Source: CAVUFH01 sp963740835
GTDB taxonomy: Bacteria; Actinomycetota; Acidimicrobiia; IMCC26256; PALSA-610
Direction of reading: 5' to 3'
Assembly: GCA_963740835.1 (NCBI GenBank)
Contig: CAVUFH010000007.1
Span: 496,001 to 560,000, forward strand
Length of the DNA stretch: 64,000 nucleotides
Shown here in pieces: positions 54,359 through 63,864 of the stretch. The notes beneath the pieces were generated by a model. The model had not been told where the DNA came from. It saw only the letters and a program-made list of their open reading frames with translations, and searched no databases. Both the position numbers and the translations under genes were made by a program. The first letter of the stretch is position 1. Each line of letters begins with the position of its first letter.

Positions 54359-55384
54359 ATGTCGGCTGCCGTCTACACCGGCGACGGGCAACTCGCGGTC
54401 CAGGAGGTCGCGCTTCCGGCCCCGCGCCCCGGGGAAGCGCTCGTCGAGATATCGCACTGCGGGATCTGCGGCACCGATCTGCATCTCGTGCTCGAGCGCT
54501 ACGCGCGACCGGGTTCGGTGCTCGGCCACGAATGGTCCGGCACGGTCTCGGCAACCGGAAGCGACGCCGACGCCGCCCTCATCGGCACTCGCGTCGTCGC
54601 AAATCCGACGCCCGGCTGCGGCGAATGCCGCGCGTGCCGGCGCGGCCGACCGTCGGTGTGCTTGCGCAAGCCTCCACCGGATCATCTCGATTTCCGTGGT
54701 GCCTTCACTCAGTACGTGATCGTGGACGCAGCCCGACTGGTGCCGATACCGGCCGGGCTCGAACTCCGCGCGGCCGCGCTCACCGAGCCGACCGCCATCG
54801 CGTTGCACACCATCAACCTCTCAGGAGTCGAGCCGAGCGACCGCGTCCTCATCACCGGCGCCGGTCCCGTCGGCTTGCTGATGCTCGCGGTATTGCGGAC
54901 GCGCGGCGTGCGAGATGTCACCGTCGCCGAACCTGCGGTGACGCGCCGCGTGCGCGCAGAGGAGCTCGGCGCGGCTCGGGTCATCACGCCGGATGATCTT
55001 CCGCGCGCTCCGATGGGCCGTCCCGTATCGTCGCCGTTCACCATCGCGTTCGAATGTTCGGGCCGCGCCACTGCCGCGGAGTCGGCCCTCGATCAGCTCG
55101 ACTATGCCGGAACGCTCGTGCTCGTCGGCACCGGCCACGACCTCCCGCGTGTCAATCACAACCGCGCCATCGTGCTCGAGCTCACACTCATGGGCGCGTA
55201 CAACTACGACGCCGACGGCTTCGCGGGCGCACTCGCGCTGCTCGCATCCGGCGCCCTGCCGCTCGATCGGTTGATCGAGCCGGACGACATCTCGCTCGAC
55301 CAGGTGCTGCCGACGATGCACCGGCTCGCGGCGGGCGAGCTGCCCGGCAAGGTGATGGTGCGGCCGGTCGCGGAACATCCTTGA
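54359..55384 (+). CDS. Zinc-dependent alcohol dehydrogenase (MDR family)
   Basis: The ATG at 54359 gives 341 residues. Catalytic zinc ligands are C37 (HCGICGTDLH) and H57/E58 (GHEWSGTV); the structural zinc is bound by C87, C90, C93 and C101. The coenzyme fold contains LITGAGPVGLLMLAVL. The pattern is that of sorbitol/threonine-type dehydrogenases. It abuts a VOC protein (TGATG overlap), so the two may act on one metabolite. It marks the right border of the glycan region. A GTG at 54350 would add three residues. Confidence 0.9.
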   Translation: MSAAVYTGDGQLAVQEVALPAPRPGEALVEISHCGICGTDLHLVLERYARPGSVLGHEWSGTVSATGSDADAALIGTRVVANPTPGCGECRACRRGRPSVCLRKPPPDHLDFRGAFTQYVIVDAARLVPIPAGLELRAAALTEPTAIALHTINLSGVEPSDRVLITGAGPVGLLMLAVLRTRGVRDVTVAEPAVTRRVRAEELGAARVITPDDLPRAPMGRPVSSPFTIAFECSGRATAAESALDQLDYAGTLVLVGTGHDLPRVNHNRAIVLELTLMGAYNYDADGFAGALALLASGALPLDRLIEPDDISLDQVLPTMHRLAAGELPGKVMVRPVAEHP

Positions 55385-55842
55385 TGAGCCCGGAAACGAA
55401 CTTCCGTCCCCGGCTCAACCACGTCGCCATCACCATGGATCCCACGCTCCTCGACGACAACGGTCGAGCCGAGCTGCTCGCGTTCTTCGGTGAGGTGTTC
55501 GGGTGGTCGGAAGGCGACAACACCGGCGAGCCCGGGAACCCGTTGATCATGTACACCGGCGCGTTCGGCGAATTCGTCTACCTGCTCCCCGGCGACCCGT
55601 ACCTGACGGCGCCGGCGCTCGATCACTTCGGCTACCAGGTCGCGTCGCTCGCCGAGCTGCAGGAGATCGTCGACCGGGCGCAGGCCTACGCCGCGCGCGA
55701 CGAACGGGTCGCCGTCGTCGACGTCCACGCGCGCACCACGCACGGGCCGGATCACGACTACACGCTCACCAGCGCGTACATCAGCTATCTGCTCCCACTC
55801 GCGATCGAACTGCAGCATCTGCAGCGGCACGATCGCGAGTAG
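55384..55842 (+). CDS. VOC (glyoxalase/bleomycin-resistance fold) family protein
   Basis: The 152-residue protein begins at an ATG sharing one base with the dehydrogenase stop. LNHVAITMD near the start and LDHFGYQVASLAELQEIVDR in the middle are the two beta-alpha-beta modules of the vicinal oxygen chelate fold, with histidines at the usual metal positions. The last part (ARTTHGPDHDYTLTSAYISY) could supply the other ligands. The function may be a dioxygenase, isomerase or binding role. It is probably co-expressed with the dehydrogenase. Confidence 0.75.
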   Translation: MSPETNFRPRLNHVAITMDPTLLDDNGRAELLAFFGEVFGWSEGDNTGEPGNPLIMYTGAFGEFVYLLPGDPYLTAPALDHFGYQVASLAELQEIVDRAQAYAARDERVAVVDVHARTTHGPDHDYTLTSAYISYLLPLAIELQHLQRHDRE

Positions 55843-55850
55843 GACGACCG

Positions 55851-58316
55851 CTACGCCGTGCGCAACACTTGCGCGGGATGGGCGCGCTCCGCGAGCAACG
55901 CGGGCACGAGCGCGGCGAGCGACGCGATCACCGCGGCGCCACCCACCACGAACACGAGCGCACGGGCGGGAACGACCGCGTCCGACGCGATGCCGAGCGA
56001 GGTCGCGAAGCGCTCCCACGCGAGCTGGCCGACGGCGAGCCCCAAGGGGATGCCGACGAGCAGCGCGCCGCTCATGATCGACGCGACCTGCCAGCCGACC
56101 GTCCACCAGACCTGCGGCCGCAGCAAGCCGAGCGCGCGCAGCACCGCGAAGTCACGGCGCGCGTTGCGTGTCGTGGTGACGAGCGCGTGCACCAGAACTG
56201 CGAGTGCGAGGAGCGCGAGCGCGACACTCAGGAACCCGAGCAACCCGTCGCCGCGTGCGAGATCGACGAGGTCCTGCGGGCGGGCGTCCTCCCGTGTCGG
56301 GTACGGGACCACCGCGCTTGCGACGAGCCGTCGCTCGCGATCGACCGGCGACCGGTCTGCGTACCGCACCAGATAGGTGTTGCGCGGCGCCGTGGGCAAC
56401 AGGTGGTGGACGCCGTCGAACGTCATGTAGGCGCCGGTTCCCAGCTGCCCCGCGTCGCCGAACTCCGGAAAGACTCCTTGCCCGACGACACGAAAGTCTC
56501 GCTGCGCCTTCCCGATCTCGATGCGCACCGTGTCTCCGAGTTGGACTCCGAGCCGTCGGCGCGTGCGCCGCGCCGAGCTCGACTTCGTCGGGTGTCACCG
56601 GTGCGCGCCCGGCCACGAGTGTGGGCTCGACCATTCCCTTGAGTTGGTCAACGGCGAGCACGTCGACGCGCTGACCGTTGATGTGGATCGTCGTGACCGT
56701 GCCCAGCGCGAGCCCGGAGATGTCTCGATCCCGGGCGAGGGCGGGCGCGAGCACGCCGGATACGTCCGGGAGGCCGGGCGCGCCGATCTTCTGGTCCCAG
56801 TTCAAGCCGTAGCGCTGCCGGTCGTCGAGCTGCCGGTCGAGGTTGCCGGTGAAGGTGAACGCGCCCACGAAGATCGCAACGCTGGCCGCCACGCCGAGCA
56901 CCGCGCCGAGCGCAGGCGCGTCGACCCGACCCGCCGCGAAGCGGACGCCGAGACTCGCAGTGAGGGGGCGAGTGATACCGAGGCCGCGCGGCCGGCCCCC
57001 GCGCCGCTCATCCGAGGCCCGACGACGCGCCGGGCGACCGGTCACCGCCGCGACCACTGTCGCGAGCGCCAGGACCGCGAGCGCGCCCGCCGCGAGGACA
57101 AGCCCGTCGACTTGCGGGCCGGAGTCGAGACTCGCGTGGCGTGCCAGCGGGAGCAGCACCACCGGCGACACCAGTACCGCGAACCCGCCCGCGATCACGA
57201 CGCCGGCGGCGGCGATCGCAAGGGCACGCATGAACACCGCGGCGCGCAGCTGCCGGTCGTCCATGCCCAGGGCGCGAAGGGTCGCGTCGTCGCGACGGTC
57301 CGCGTACGTCTGGCGCGCGAGGGCCTGCGCGATCGCGAGTGCGGCCGCCGAGCGCGACGAGTGCGGCGACGACGGTGAGCACGTTGGCCTCGACGTCGAT
57401 CGAACGTTGGACCTTCTGCGTCTGCGTCGGCCGGCTCTCGACGAACGACACCGGCCGGCCGCCGCTGAGCCGTTCGACTTCGGCCTGAAACGCCGCGAGC
57501 CGCGCGCCCGGCTGCAAGCGGACGTACGCGAGGTCGCTGCCGACGATCGATTCGTGGTAACGGGCCGCGAACGCGGGCGTGAGGTGCAAGACCGGCGCGA
57601 GGTCGGTCACCATCGGCGGGAACTCCGCGGGTGAGGATTCGATCCCCACCACCCGCACGCGCACCGCAGGACCGTCGGCACCGGCCGGCGGCGCCGCGCG
57701 TGTCGCGTGGCGCGACGCGAGCCGCTGCGGCCAGGATGCGACGAGCTGCGCGGCGGTCACGGTGAAGTGATCGGCCGCGTAGAACCGGAACTCGATCTGG
57801 CTGCCCACGTGGAGGTGCAAACGGTCGGCGAGCTCGAAGCTCGCGACGGCTTCGTCGGCCCGGCCCGGTGCCGCTCGGCGCCCGGTCAGCAGCTTCCAGT
57901 CCTCGACACCGTGGCCGAGCCGGTCGTCGAGCGCGGCGACCGGGAACACGTCGGAGGCGTCGACGGTGCGCCCGTCGTCCAGGGTTGCGGTGAACGGCAG
58001 ACCGACGAACGCACGCGCGGTGGTCGCCACGGTGCGCAGCTTGTCGACTTGGTCCAAGTCGACCGCGCCGACCAGACCGAAGCTGCTCTTCCCGGTGACG
58101 ACGATGTCTGCGGCGTGCTGCGCGTCCGCGAAGCGCGGGTACGCGTCACGCGTGCCGGCGCGCACCCTGCGCGAGCGCCATCGCCGCGCCGGCGCCGGCG
58201 CCGATCAGCAACGCAACGCTGATCCACGCCCGCCACCGTCGCCGTGCGTCGCTCCGGATCCGCAGCGCAACAGCAGTCACTCCGTCGTGGTCTCCCCGCC
58301 CGACCGCACCGGTCAT
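55851..58316 (-). CDS. FtsX-like ABC transporter permease (three frameshifts)
   Basis: Four successive frames from the ATG at 58316 to 55851 together form one 820-residue permease when one base is removed at each of about 58155, 57345 and 56555. It has an N-terminal helix (AWISVALLIGAGAGAAMALA) with AQGARR after it, a large extracytoplasmic domain, a central membrane block (TLRALGMDDRQL coupling motif), a second soluble domain and three final helices with AVLRALGLLRPQV. This is the two-FtsX-domain layout of MacB/LolC-related exporters. No ATPase gene is adjacent. Exact length recovery after three one-base removals supports sequence error over decay. Confidence 0.7.
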
Positions 58317-58371
58317 GCTTGCACACCCGGTCCGCGTGGAGACCGGCGCGTGGCGCGTGTGTGAGCCGAAC

Positions 58372-58797
58372 TCAGCCGGCGAGCGCGGTGCGTTCCGGGA
58401 CGAGGTTGCGGGCCTCGACGCGTTCCGCGATTCGCACCCCCGCCTGCGGGCACGCTTCGAGGAGCGTCCGGTAACCGACCCGTCCGAACATGAGGACGGT
58501 TGCGTCCGTCACGGCCTTGACCGTCGCGGTCCGGAGTTGATCCGGGGCCGAGAACGCCATCTCGCCGAACCAGTCGCCCCGACCGAGCAACGCGACCAGC
58601 CGGCCGTCCCGGATCACCGCGGCGCGGCCCTTGAGCATCACGTAGAAGTGCTGGCCCGGCGTCCCCTGCTCGCACAGGACATGCTCCGGCGGGACGTCGA
58701 TGGCCGTCGTGAGCCGGTCCACGAGCATCAGTTGCCGGCGGTTGCTCCCCCGCAGGAGCGGCAGACGGGCGAGCGTGTGGATGTCGGTGCCGTGCAT
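58372..58797 (-). CDS. Cyclic-nucleotide-binding domain protein
   Basis: The ATG at 58797 has GGAGG five bases upstream, giving 141 residues. The single domain has the cNMP fold: LLRGSNRRQLMLVDRLTTA, the EQGTPGQHFYVMLKGRAAV barrel segment, and the phosphate-binding cassette GDWFGEMAFSAPDQLRTATV (G-E and R-T). No DNA-binding or channel domain is attached. It may sense a cyclic nucleotide or a related ligand and act on a partner, possibly the permease read downstream of it on the same strand, 55 bases away. Confidence 0.85.
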   Translation of the reverse strand: MHGTDIHTLARLPLLRGSNRRQLMLVDRLTTAIDVPPEHVLCEQGTPGQHFYVMLKGRAAVIRDGRLVALLGRGDWFGEMAFSAPDQLRTATVKAVTDATVLMFGRVGYRTLLEACPQAGVRIAERVEARNLVPERTALAG

Positions 58798-58954
58798 GGG
58801 AACCTCCGTCGTGGGCTGGGTGCAGCGTGACCGGGCCACCTCAACCCCGGTTCAACGCACCTTCGACGGACCGGGGACCGCGTCTCCCCCGCACTCGGAC
58901 ATTTTCCAGAAAGTCCCCAATTCGCACGCGATCTCCGGCCGTAACGTTGGGGCC

Positions 58955-59413
58955 GTGGACCCGACCGTGATGCGGACGCGGGTCGCCCGGGCCCGGGTCG
59001 GCCGTCTGGCGACGCTCACGCCGCCGACTGCGGACCGGGGTGGGCAGCCGCACATCGTGCCGTGCTGCTTCGTCCTCGTCGACGACACGATCTACTCCGC
59101 CGTCGACGGGAAGCCGAAGACCACCCCCGCGCTGCAGCGACTGGCCAACGTGCGCGCCCAGCCGCAGTCCTGTCTGCTCGTGGACCACTACGCCGAGGAC
59201 TGGACCGCGCTTTGGTGGGTGCGGGTCGACGGCGCGGCGCGCGTCGTCGCGACCGACAGCGAGCGCGGCGCGGCGATCGGCGCACTGCAGGCGAAGTACG
59301 AGCAGTACCGACAGGAGCCACCACCTGGCGCGGTGCTCGCGATCGCGATCGAGCGCTGGCGGGGCTGGTCGTACGATGACACGCGACCGCCGACGGACGA
59401 AGACACGAGGTAA
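58955..59413 (+). CDS. PPOX-class F420-dependent (split-barrel) protein
   Basis: The GTG at 58955 gives 152 residues. The split beta-barrel fold of pyridoxamine-5'-phosphate-oxidase-like proteins is shown by RVARARVGRLATLTPP, PHIVPCCFVLVDDTIYSAVD, the KPKTTPALQRLANVRAQP cofactor loop, and WTALWWVRVDGAARVV. It fits the actinobacterial PPOX subfamily expected to bind F420. Such proteins reduce small molecules using F420H2. It is six bases upstream of the aldo/keto reductase gene, so the two are probably co-transcribed. Confidence 0.85.
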   Translation: MDPTVMRTRVARARVGRLATLTPPTADRGGQPHIVPCCFVLVDDTIYSAVDGKPKTTPALQRLANVRAQPQSCLLVDHYAEDWTALWWVRVDGAARVVATDSERGAAIGALQAKYEQYRQEPPPGAVLAIAIERWRGWSYDDTRPPTDEDTR

Positions 59414-59418
59414 CACAT

Positions 59419-60384
59419 ATGAAGTACCGGCGACTCGGCCGCACCGCATTGCGCGTCAGTGAGCTCTGCCTCGGAACGATGAACTTCGGTCCGCTCACGA
59501 CGCAAGACGACTCCTTCGTGATCATGGACCGCGCGCTCGAGCACGGCATCAACTTCTTCGACACCGCCAACCGCTATGGCGGCGACAAGGGCGCGGGCGC
59601 GACGGAGACGATCGTCGGCAACTGGTTCGCGCAAGGCGGTGAGCGACGCGAGAAGGTCGTGCTCGCGACCAAGGTGTTCGGGCCGATGACACCGTGGCCC
59701 AACGACGGCGGCCTGTCGGCGCGGCACATCCGCGCCGCGTGCGACGCGAGCCTGCGCCGGCTGCAGACCGACCACATCGACCTGTACCAGATGCACCACG
59801 TGGACCGTGCCGCGCCGTGGGACGAGATCTGGCAAGCGATGGAGACGCTCGTCGAGCAGGGCAAGGTGATCTACACCGGCAGTAGCAACTTCGCGGGCTG
59901 GCACATCGCGCAGGCCAACGAAGCCGCGGCCCGGCGCTCCTTCCTCGGATTGGTGAGCGAGCAGAGCCTCTACAACCTGATGGCGCGCACGATCGAGCTC
60001 GAAGTGCTCCCGGCGTGCCGCGCTTACGGGCTCGGCGTGATCCCGTGGAGCCCGCTCGCCGGTGGCCTGCTCGGGGGCCGGGGCGGGCCCGACACCGCAC
60101 GCCGCAAGAACGTGCAACCGCGCTACGAGCAGGCGCGTCCGCAGCTCGAGCGCTGGGAAGCGTTCGGTCAGGAGTTCGGCGAGGAGCCCGCGGCGATCGC
60201 GCTGGCCTGGTTGTTGCACCAGAAGGGTGTGACCGCGCCGATCGTCGGGCCGCGCACGCTCGAGCAGCTCGAAGGCGCGTCGCTGCGCGCGACCGAGATC
60301 GAGCTCGACGACGCGGCGCTGAAGGCGCTCGACGACATCTTTCCCGGCCCGGGCGGCACCGCGCCCGAGGCGTATGCCTGGTGA
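59419..60384 (+). CDS. Aldo/keto reductase
   Basis: The 321-residue protein has the complete catalytic tetrad D48, Y53, K85 and H126 (INFFDTANRYG, VVLATKVFG, DLYQMHHVDR), and the cofactor-binding segment VIPWSPLAGGLLGG. The TIM-barrel order is intact. It belongs to the YhdN/Tas-like branch that reduces carbonyls with NADPH. It is coupled to the LigD-type polymerase by GTGA, which is probably only an operon neighbour relation. The ATG at 59419 is preceded by an AGGTAACAC stretch. Confidence 0.9.
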   Translation: MKYRRLGRTALRVSELCLGTMNFGPLTTQDDSFVIMDRALEHGINFFDTANRYGGDKGAGATETIVGNWFAQGGERREKVVLATKVFGPMTPWPNDGGLSARHIRAACDASLRRLQTDHIDLYQMHHVDRAAPWDEIWQAMETLVEQGKVIYTGSSNFAGWHIAQANEAAARRSFLGLVSEQSLYNLMARTIELEVLPACRAYGLGVIPWSPLAGGLLGGRGGPDTARRKNVQPRYEQARPQLERWEAFGQEFGEEPAAIALAWLLHQKGVTAPIVGPRTLEQLEGASLRATEIELDDAALKALDDIFPGPGGTAPEAYAW

Positions 60385-61433
60385 GCGAAGCGAGCGACGA
60401 GGTCGCGATCGACGTCTCGGGCCGCGAGCTGCGCATCACCAGCGCGTCGAAGGTCATGTTCGAGGAGCGCGGCGACACCAAGCTGGATCTCGTCGAGTAC
60501 TACCTCGCGATCGAGCATCCGATCATGCGCGCCGTGCAGGGACGGCCGGTGCTCATGCAACGGTTCCCGCACGGCGCGTCGGGTTCGTCGTTCTTCCAGA
60601 AACGCGTCCCCGACAACGCGCCCGAGTGGCTCGAGACGACGACCGTGAGCACGCCCAACGGCACCACCTCGCGCGCGCTCGTCGCGGCTGATCTCGCGCA
60701 TCTCCTCTGGGCGGTGAACCTCGGGTGCCTCGGCTTCCACGTGTGGCCCTACCGCGCCTCGGATCCCGAACACGCCGACGAGCTCCGGCTCGACCTCGAC
60801 CCGCAACCCGGTGTCGATTTCGACGCGGTGCGCGTCGCGGCGCGCGAGGTGAAGATGCTGCTCGACGAGCTCGGCGTGACGGGCTACCCGAAGACGACCG
60901 GCAACCGCGGCATCCACGTGTATGTACGGCTCGAACCCCGCTGGGATGCCTACCAAGTCCGGTCGGCGGCGGTGGCGGTCGCGCGCGAGTTGGCCCGGCG
61001 CCGCCCCGACGTGCTCACCGACGCGTGGTGGAAGGAAGAGCGGGGCGAGCGCGTGTTCATCGACTTCAACCAGAACGCGCCGCACAAGACCGTGTTCGGG
61101 GCGTGGTCGGCGCGGGCTCGTCCCGGCGGCCAGGTCTCGACCCCGTTCACGTGGGACGAGCTCGACGACATCGCCGTGGACGCGTTGACAATCGCAACCG
61201 TGCCGGCCCGCACCGAGGCCAACGGGGACGCGTGGGCCACCATCAACGACGACCTCCAATCGCTCGCGCCGTTCCTCGCGATGCACGAGCGCGACCTCGC
61301 GTCGGGTCTCACCGACGCACCGTGGCCGCCCGTGTACCCCAAGATGCCGGGCGAACCGCCAAGAGTCGCACCGAGCCGCGCCAAGAAGGCGACGAAGAAA
61401 GCCGCGCCCAAGAAGAAGGCTTCGGAGAGCTAG
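60381..61433 (+). CDS. Stand-alone LigD-type DNA polymerase/primase (NHEJ polymerase domain)
   Basis: The GTG overlaps the reductase stop. Residues about 15-310 match the LigD polymerase (archaeo-eukaryotic primase-like) domain: LTKVMF-type start (ITSASKVMFEERGDTKLDLV), VLMQRFPHGASGSSFFQK, the catalytic DLDPQPGVDF pair of aspartates, and TGNRGIHVYVRLEP. The end is a lysine-rich tail (KKATKKAAPKKKASES). No ligase or nuclease domain and no Ku gene are in the window. Such proteins fill and prime breaks during end joining; LigD-like polymerases next to Ku or ligase genes elsewhere act in double-strand break repair. Confidence 0.9.
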   Translation: MSEASDEVAIDVSGRELRITSASKVMFEERGDTKLDLVEYYLAIEHPIMRAVQGRPVLMQRFPHGASGSSFFQKRVPDNAPEWLETTTVSTPNGTTSRALVAADLAHLLWAVNLGCLGFHVWPYRASDPEHADELRLDLDPQPGVDFDAVRVAAREVKMLLDELGVTGYPKTTGNRGIHVYVRLEPRWDAYQVRSAAVAVARELARRRPDVLTDAWWKEERGERVFIDFNQNAPHKTVFGAWSARARPGGQVSTPFTWDELDDIAVDALTIATVPARTEANGDAWATINDDLQSLAPFLAMHERDLASGLTDAPWPPVYPKMPGEPPRVAPSRAKKATKKAAPKKKASES

Positions 61434-61439
61434 TCGTGG

Positions 61440-62663
61440 CTAGCCGGTGTAACCGGGCGCCTGCGACACCGTCTTGTACGCCGCGTCCCGCACGTTCCCG
61501 ATGTCGGAGAGCGCACGGGCGCGTCCCTCGCTCGCACGGGCGACCTCCGCGAGGCCGAAGCCGGTGTAGGCAACACGCCGCTCGCGCGCCACGGGCGGTT
61601 GCGACATGTGCAGCGTGCACGAGCAGTGGACGGTGACGTCGCCGGTGGTCGTCGGCAGGTCGACGACCGGAAGGTCGGACTCGGAGCGGACGAACGCGGG
61701 TTGCACGAGCGCACGGTGTGACCCGGCGACGACGCGCAGCTGGCCCGAGCGGGCATCGGCGCCGGTGACCGAGATGCCAACGGTGAGGCCGCAGCATCGG
61801 TAGGAGTGCATGCCGAGCGAGCAGTCCTTGTGCCACGGCACGTCCGAGATGCCTTCGACGACACCGATCGGCTTCACCAGCGCTTCGATCTGGTTGCCAC
61901 TCTCCCGCATGCGGTAGTCGTCGGCGGTGAGCCGGCCGATCCGGTGGTAGCGGTCCGACGCGAGCAGCGCACACGTGGTCTCCGAGTGCTCCTGGAACGA
62001 GAGCATGCGCACGCAGTGGTCGTCGCCGTCGGCGGTGCGGGCCCACCACGAGTTGCCGTCGTCACGCACGTACGTAGGCCGCGCCGCGTCCATATCCGCG
62101 CTGATTGCGCGCATCTGCTCGGGATCGAACCAGCCGCGCAAGTGCAGGAACCCGGCCTCGGCAAGAAAGTGCGCGATCTCGGCGTCGTCGTCCTCCGGTC
62201 CGAAGGAACGATGGAGGTCGAGTGGCGCGCCGTCGCTGTCACGGAACTCGACGTCGCCACGGGTGTGCACCGGGCGGCCATCGATGAGCGACCGGAGCAC
62301 GACCCACCAGTCGAGGAAGTTCCCGAGGTTGCCCCGCAGCATCTCGAGCCGCCCACCCGTGAGGAGCGTCATCGGCGTCTTCAGGTCGTTGACGATGTCG
62401 GCCACGTCCGCGTCGGTGAGCCGAACGACCGCGGCGCCGTCGTCTGCCGCGTCGATGACGATGCCGTCGCCCTCGATGCCGAGCGTCCACATGCCCGACG
62501 GCGTGACGAAGGTGAACGGTGCCACGCCGAGCTCGCGCGCGCCGGCCATGACGTACTCGCGGCGCGTCGCGATGAGGTCCGGGAGCTGCTCAGTGAAGAA
62601 CTCGCCCGTGTCGACGGCGACGATGTCATCGTCGGTACGGGTGCGGAAATCGAGCGAAACCAT
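61440..62663 (-). CDS. PhyH-like oxygenase, divergent 407-residue form
   Basis: The C-terminal two thirds has DVPWHKDCSLGMHSYRCCG with the H-x-D iron motif, and VHCSCTLHMSQPPVARERR with the distal histidine and a 2-oxoglutarate arginine. The N-terminal 150 residues contain a separate small domain (WTLGIEGDGIVIDAADDGAA then a MTLLTGGRLEMLRGN segment) like an SCP2-type lipid-binding fold. It is not close to the PhyH proteins of the glycan region. The ATG at 62663 gives the complete N-terminus. The substrate is probably a small lipid or acyl compound. Confidence 0.8.
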   Translation of the reverse strand: MVSLDFRTRTDDDIVAVDTGEFFTEQLPDLIATRREYVMAGARELGVAPFTFVTPSGMWTLGIEGDGIVIDAADDGAAVVRLTDADVADIVNDLKTPMTLLTGGRLEMLRGNLGNFLDWWVVLRSLIDGRPVHTRGDVEFRDSDGAPLDLHRSFGPEDDDAEIAHFLAEAGFLHLRGWFDPEQMRAISADMDAARPTYVRDDGNSWWARTADGDDHCVRMLSFQEHSETTCALLASDRYHRIGRLTADDYRMRESGNQIEALVKPIGVVEGISDVPWHKDCSLGMHSYRCCGLTVGISVTGADARSGQLRVVAGSHRALVQPAFVRSESDLPVVDLPTTTGDVTVHCSCTLHMSQPPVARERRVAYTGFGLAEVARASEGRARALSDIGNVRDAAYKTVSQAPGYTG

Positions 62664-62678
62664 CGTCGAGTTGTAGCA

Positions 62679-63864
62679 CTAGCCCGCGGACGGGTCGACC
62701 GCGCCGGAGAGCGACTCGAGCGGCGATGGCTGTTCGTATGGGCGCCGGGCGATGTCGGCGAGCGCCGCTTCGAGATCGAGCACCGGCACCGGCTGCGGGT
62801 TCCCGGCAGTACACGAACGCGGTTGCGCAGTAGTCGTCGACGCGCTCGGCGATGCCCCACGCGAGCAGCCCGGGGCCGGTCTCGCGTATCCAACCCTCAC
62901 CCGCCACGGGGTTGGTGCGCTCGTACTCCTCGAGCGCGGCTTCCTGGCCTTCGAGGAAGAACATCGCGCCGATCTGCTGGATGGTGACCCGCACCTCGCG
63001 GGCGAACATCACCGGGTCGGGACCGTGCCAGCGGTAGAAGCCGACGAACTCGGGGTTCGGCCCGGTTCCCGGTCCGATGCTGAGCGGGGTGCCGCCGTAG
63101 GGCGCGCTGTGCGCGCCGAGACCCCACGCGCTGCCGACGTAGTCCTCGAGGCCGGTGCCGCAGATCGTCGGGAACTCCGTGTCGCCGTCACGGTAGATCT
63201 TCACCTCACCCTCGCCGTACCAGGTGCAGGGATCGATGATGCGCACGCCGACGTTGCAGCCGAGGAAGCGGCCGGGGCCGCGGAAGCCGTCGGCGATCAC
63301 GAAGTCCTGGCGCATCATCGTGGGGTTCTCGCGCCGGAACGTCGCGTGCAGCCGCCCGAGCTCGGCGGGAAGGTCGGCCTGCAGCGTGTAGTCGACCTGG
63401 TAATAGAGCATCGTGCGCCGCGTCGATCCGTTGACGATCTCGATGCGCACGCGCCGGCCGAACGGCATCGGGATGTAGCTGTTGAAGCCGCGCCCTTCCT
63501 GGGCCGCGGTCAGCGCGGAGTGGTACGCGACCGGTCGCCCGTGCGGCAGCCCGAAGAAGTCGAGGCACGGCACCGAGATGCTCGGCGCGTCGAGGTCGTC
63601 GTAGAACACTTCGAGGTACAGCGAACGCATCTTCTCGGGCCGCGACGGCGGGAACGTCATCCAGATGTGGCGGATCACACCCGGACCCTCGATGTCGGCG
63701 AGCACCACCCGTTCGCCTGGTTCGAGGCGGCGGTTGGGCGCGCCCTTGCGCCCGCCGTGCGCCTGCCCGCCCGCGCCGCGCGCGCCGGTCGGGTTCTCGA
63801 ACGTCGCGGCGCGCGAGTCGAGGCGCGGGTCGATCACCGCCGGATTGGATGCGGGGTCGATCAT
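62679..63864 (-). CDS. DUF2961 domain protein (frameshift near the C-terminus)
   Basis: The ATG at 63864 overlaps the preceding stop as ATGA. The conserved core includes GPGVIRHIWMTFPP, RSLYLEVFYDDLDAPSISVP and GTGLEDYVGSAWGLG, hallmarks of the DUF2961 family, which has a jelly-roll fold and is often next to glycan-degrading enzymes. At about 62808 a CCC run appears to contain one extra base; the true ending (PVPVLDLEAALADIARRPYE) lies in the next frame and stops at 62679. The corrected protein has 394 residues. It may be a glycoside hydrolase-like enzyme. Confidence 0.75.

Noticed and set aside
60381..61433. Complete LigD (polymerase-nuclease-ligase)
   Set aside because: Only the polymerase domain and a lysine-rich tail are present; there is no ligase or phosphoesterase domain and no Ku gene in the window.
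3736..63864. Programmed ribosomal frameshifting as the cause of the frame breaks
   Set aside because: No shared slippery heptamer or downstream structure was seen at the sites, the sites are in unrelated gene families, and intact paralogues lack them. One-base sequence errors explain the data better.
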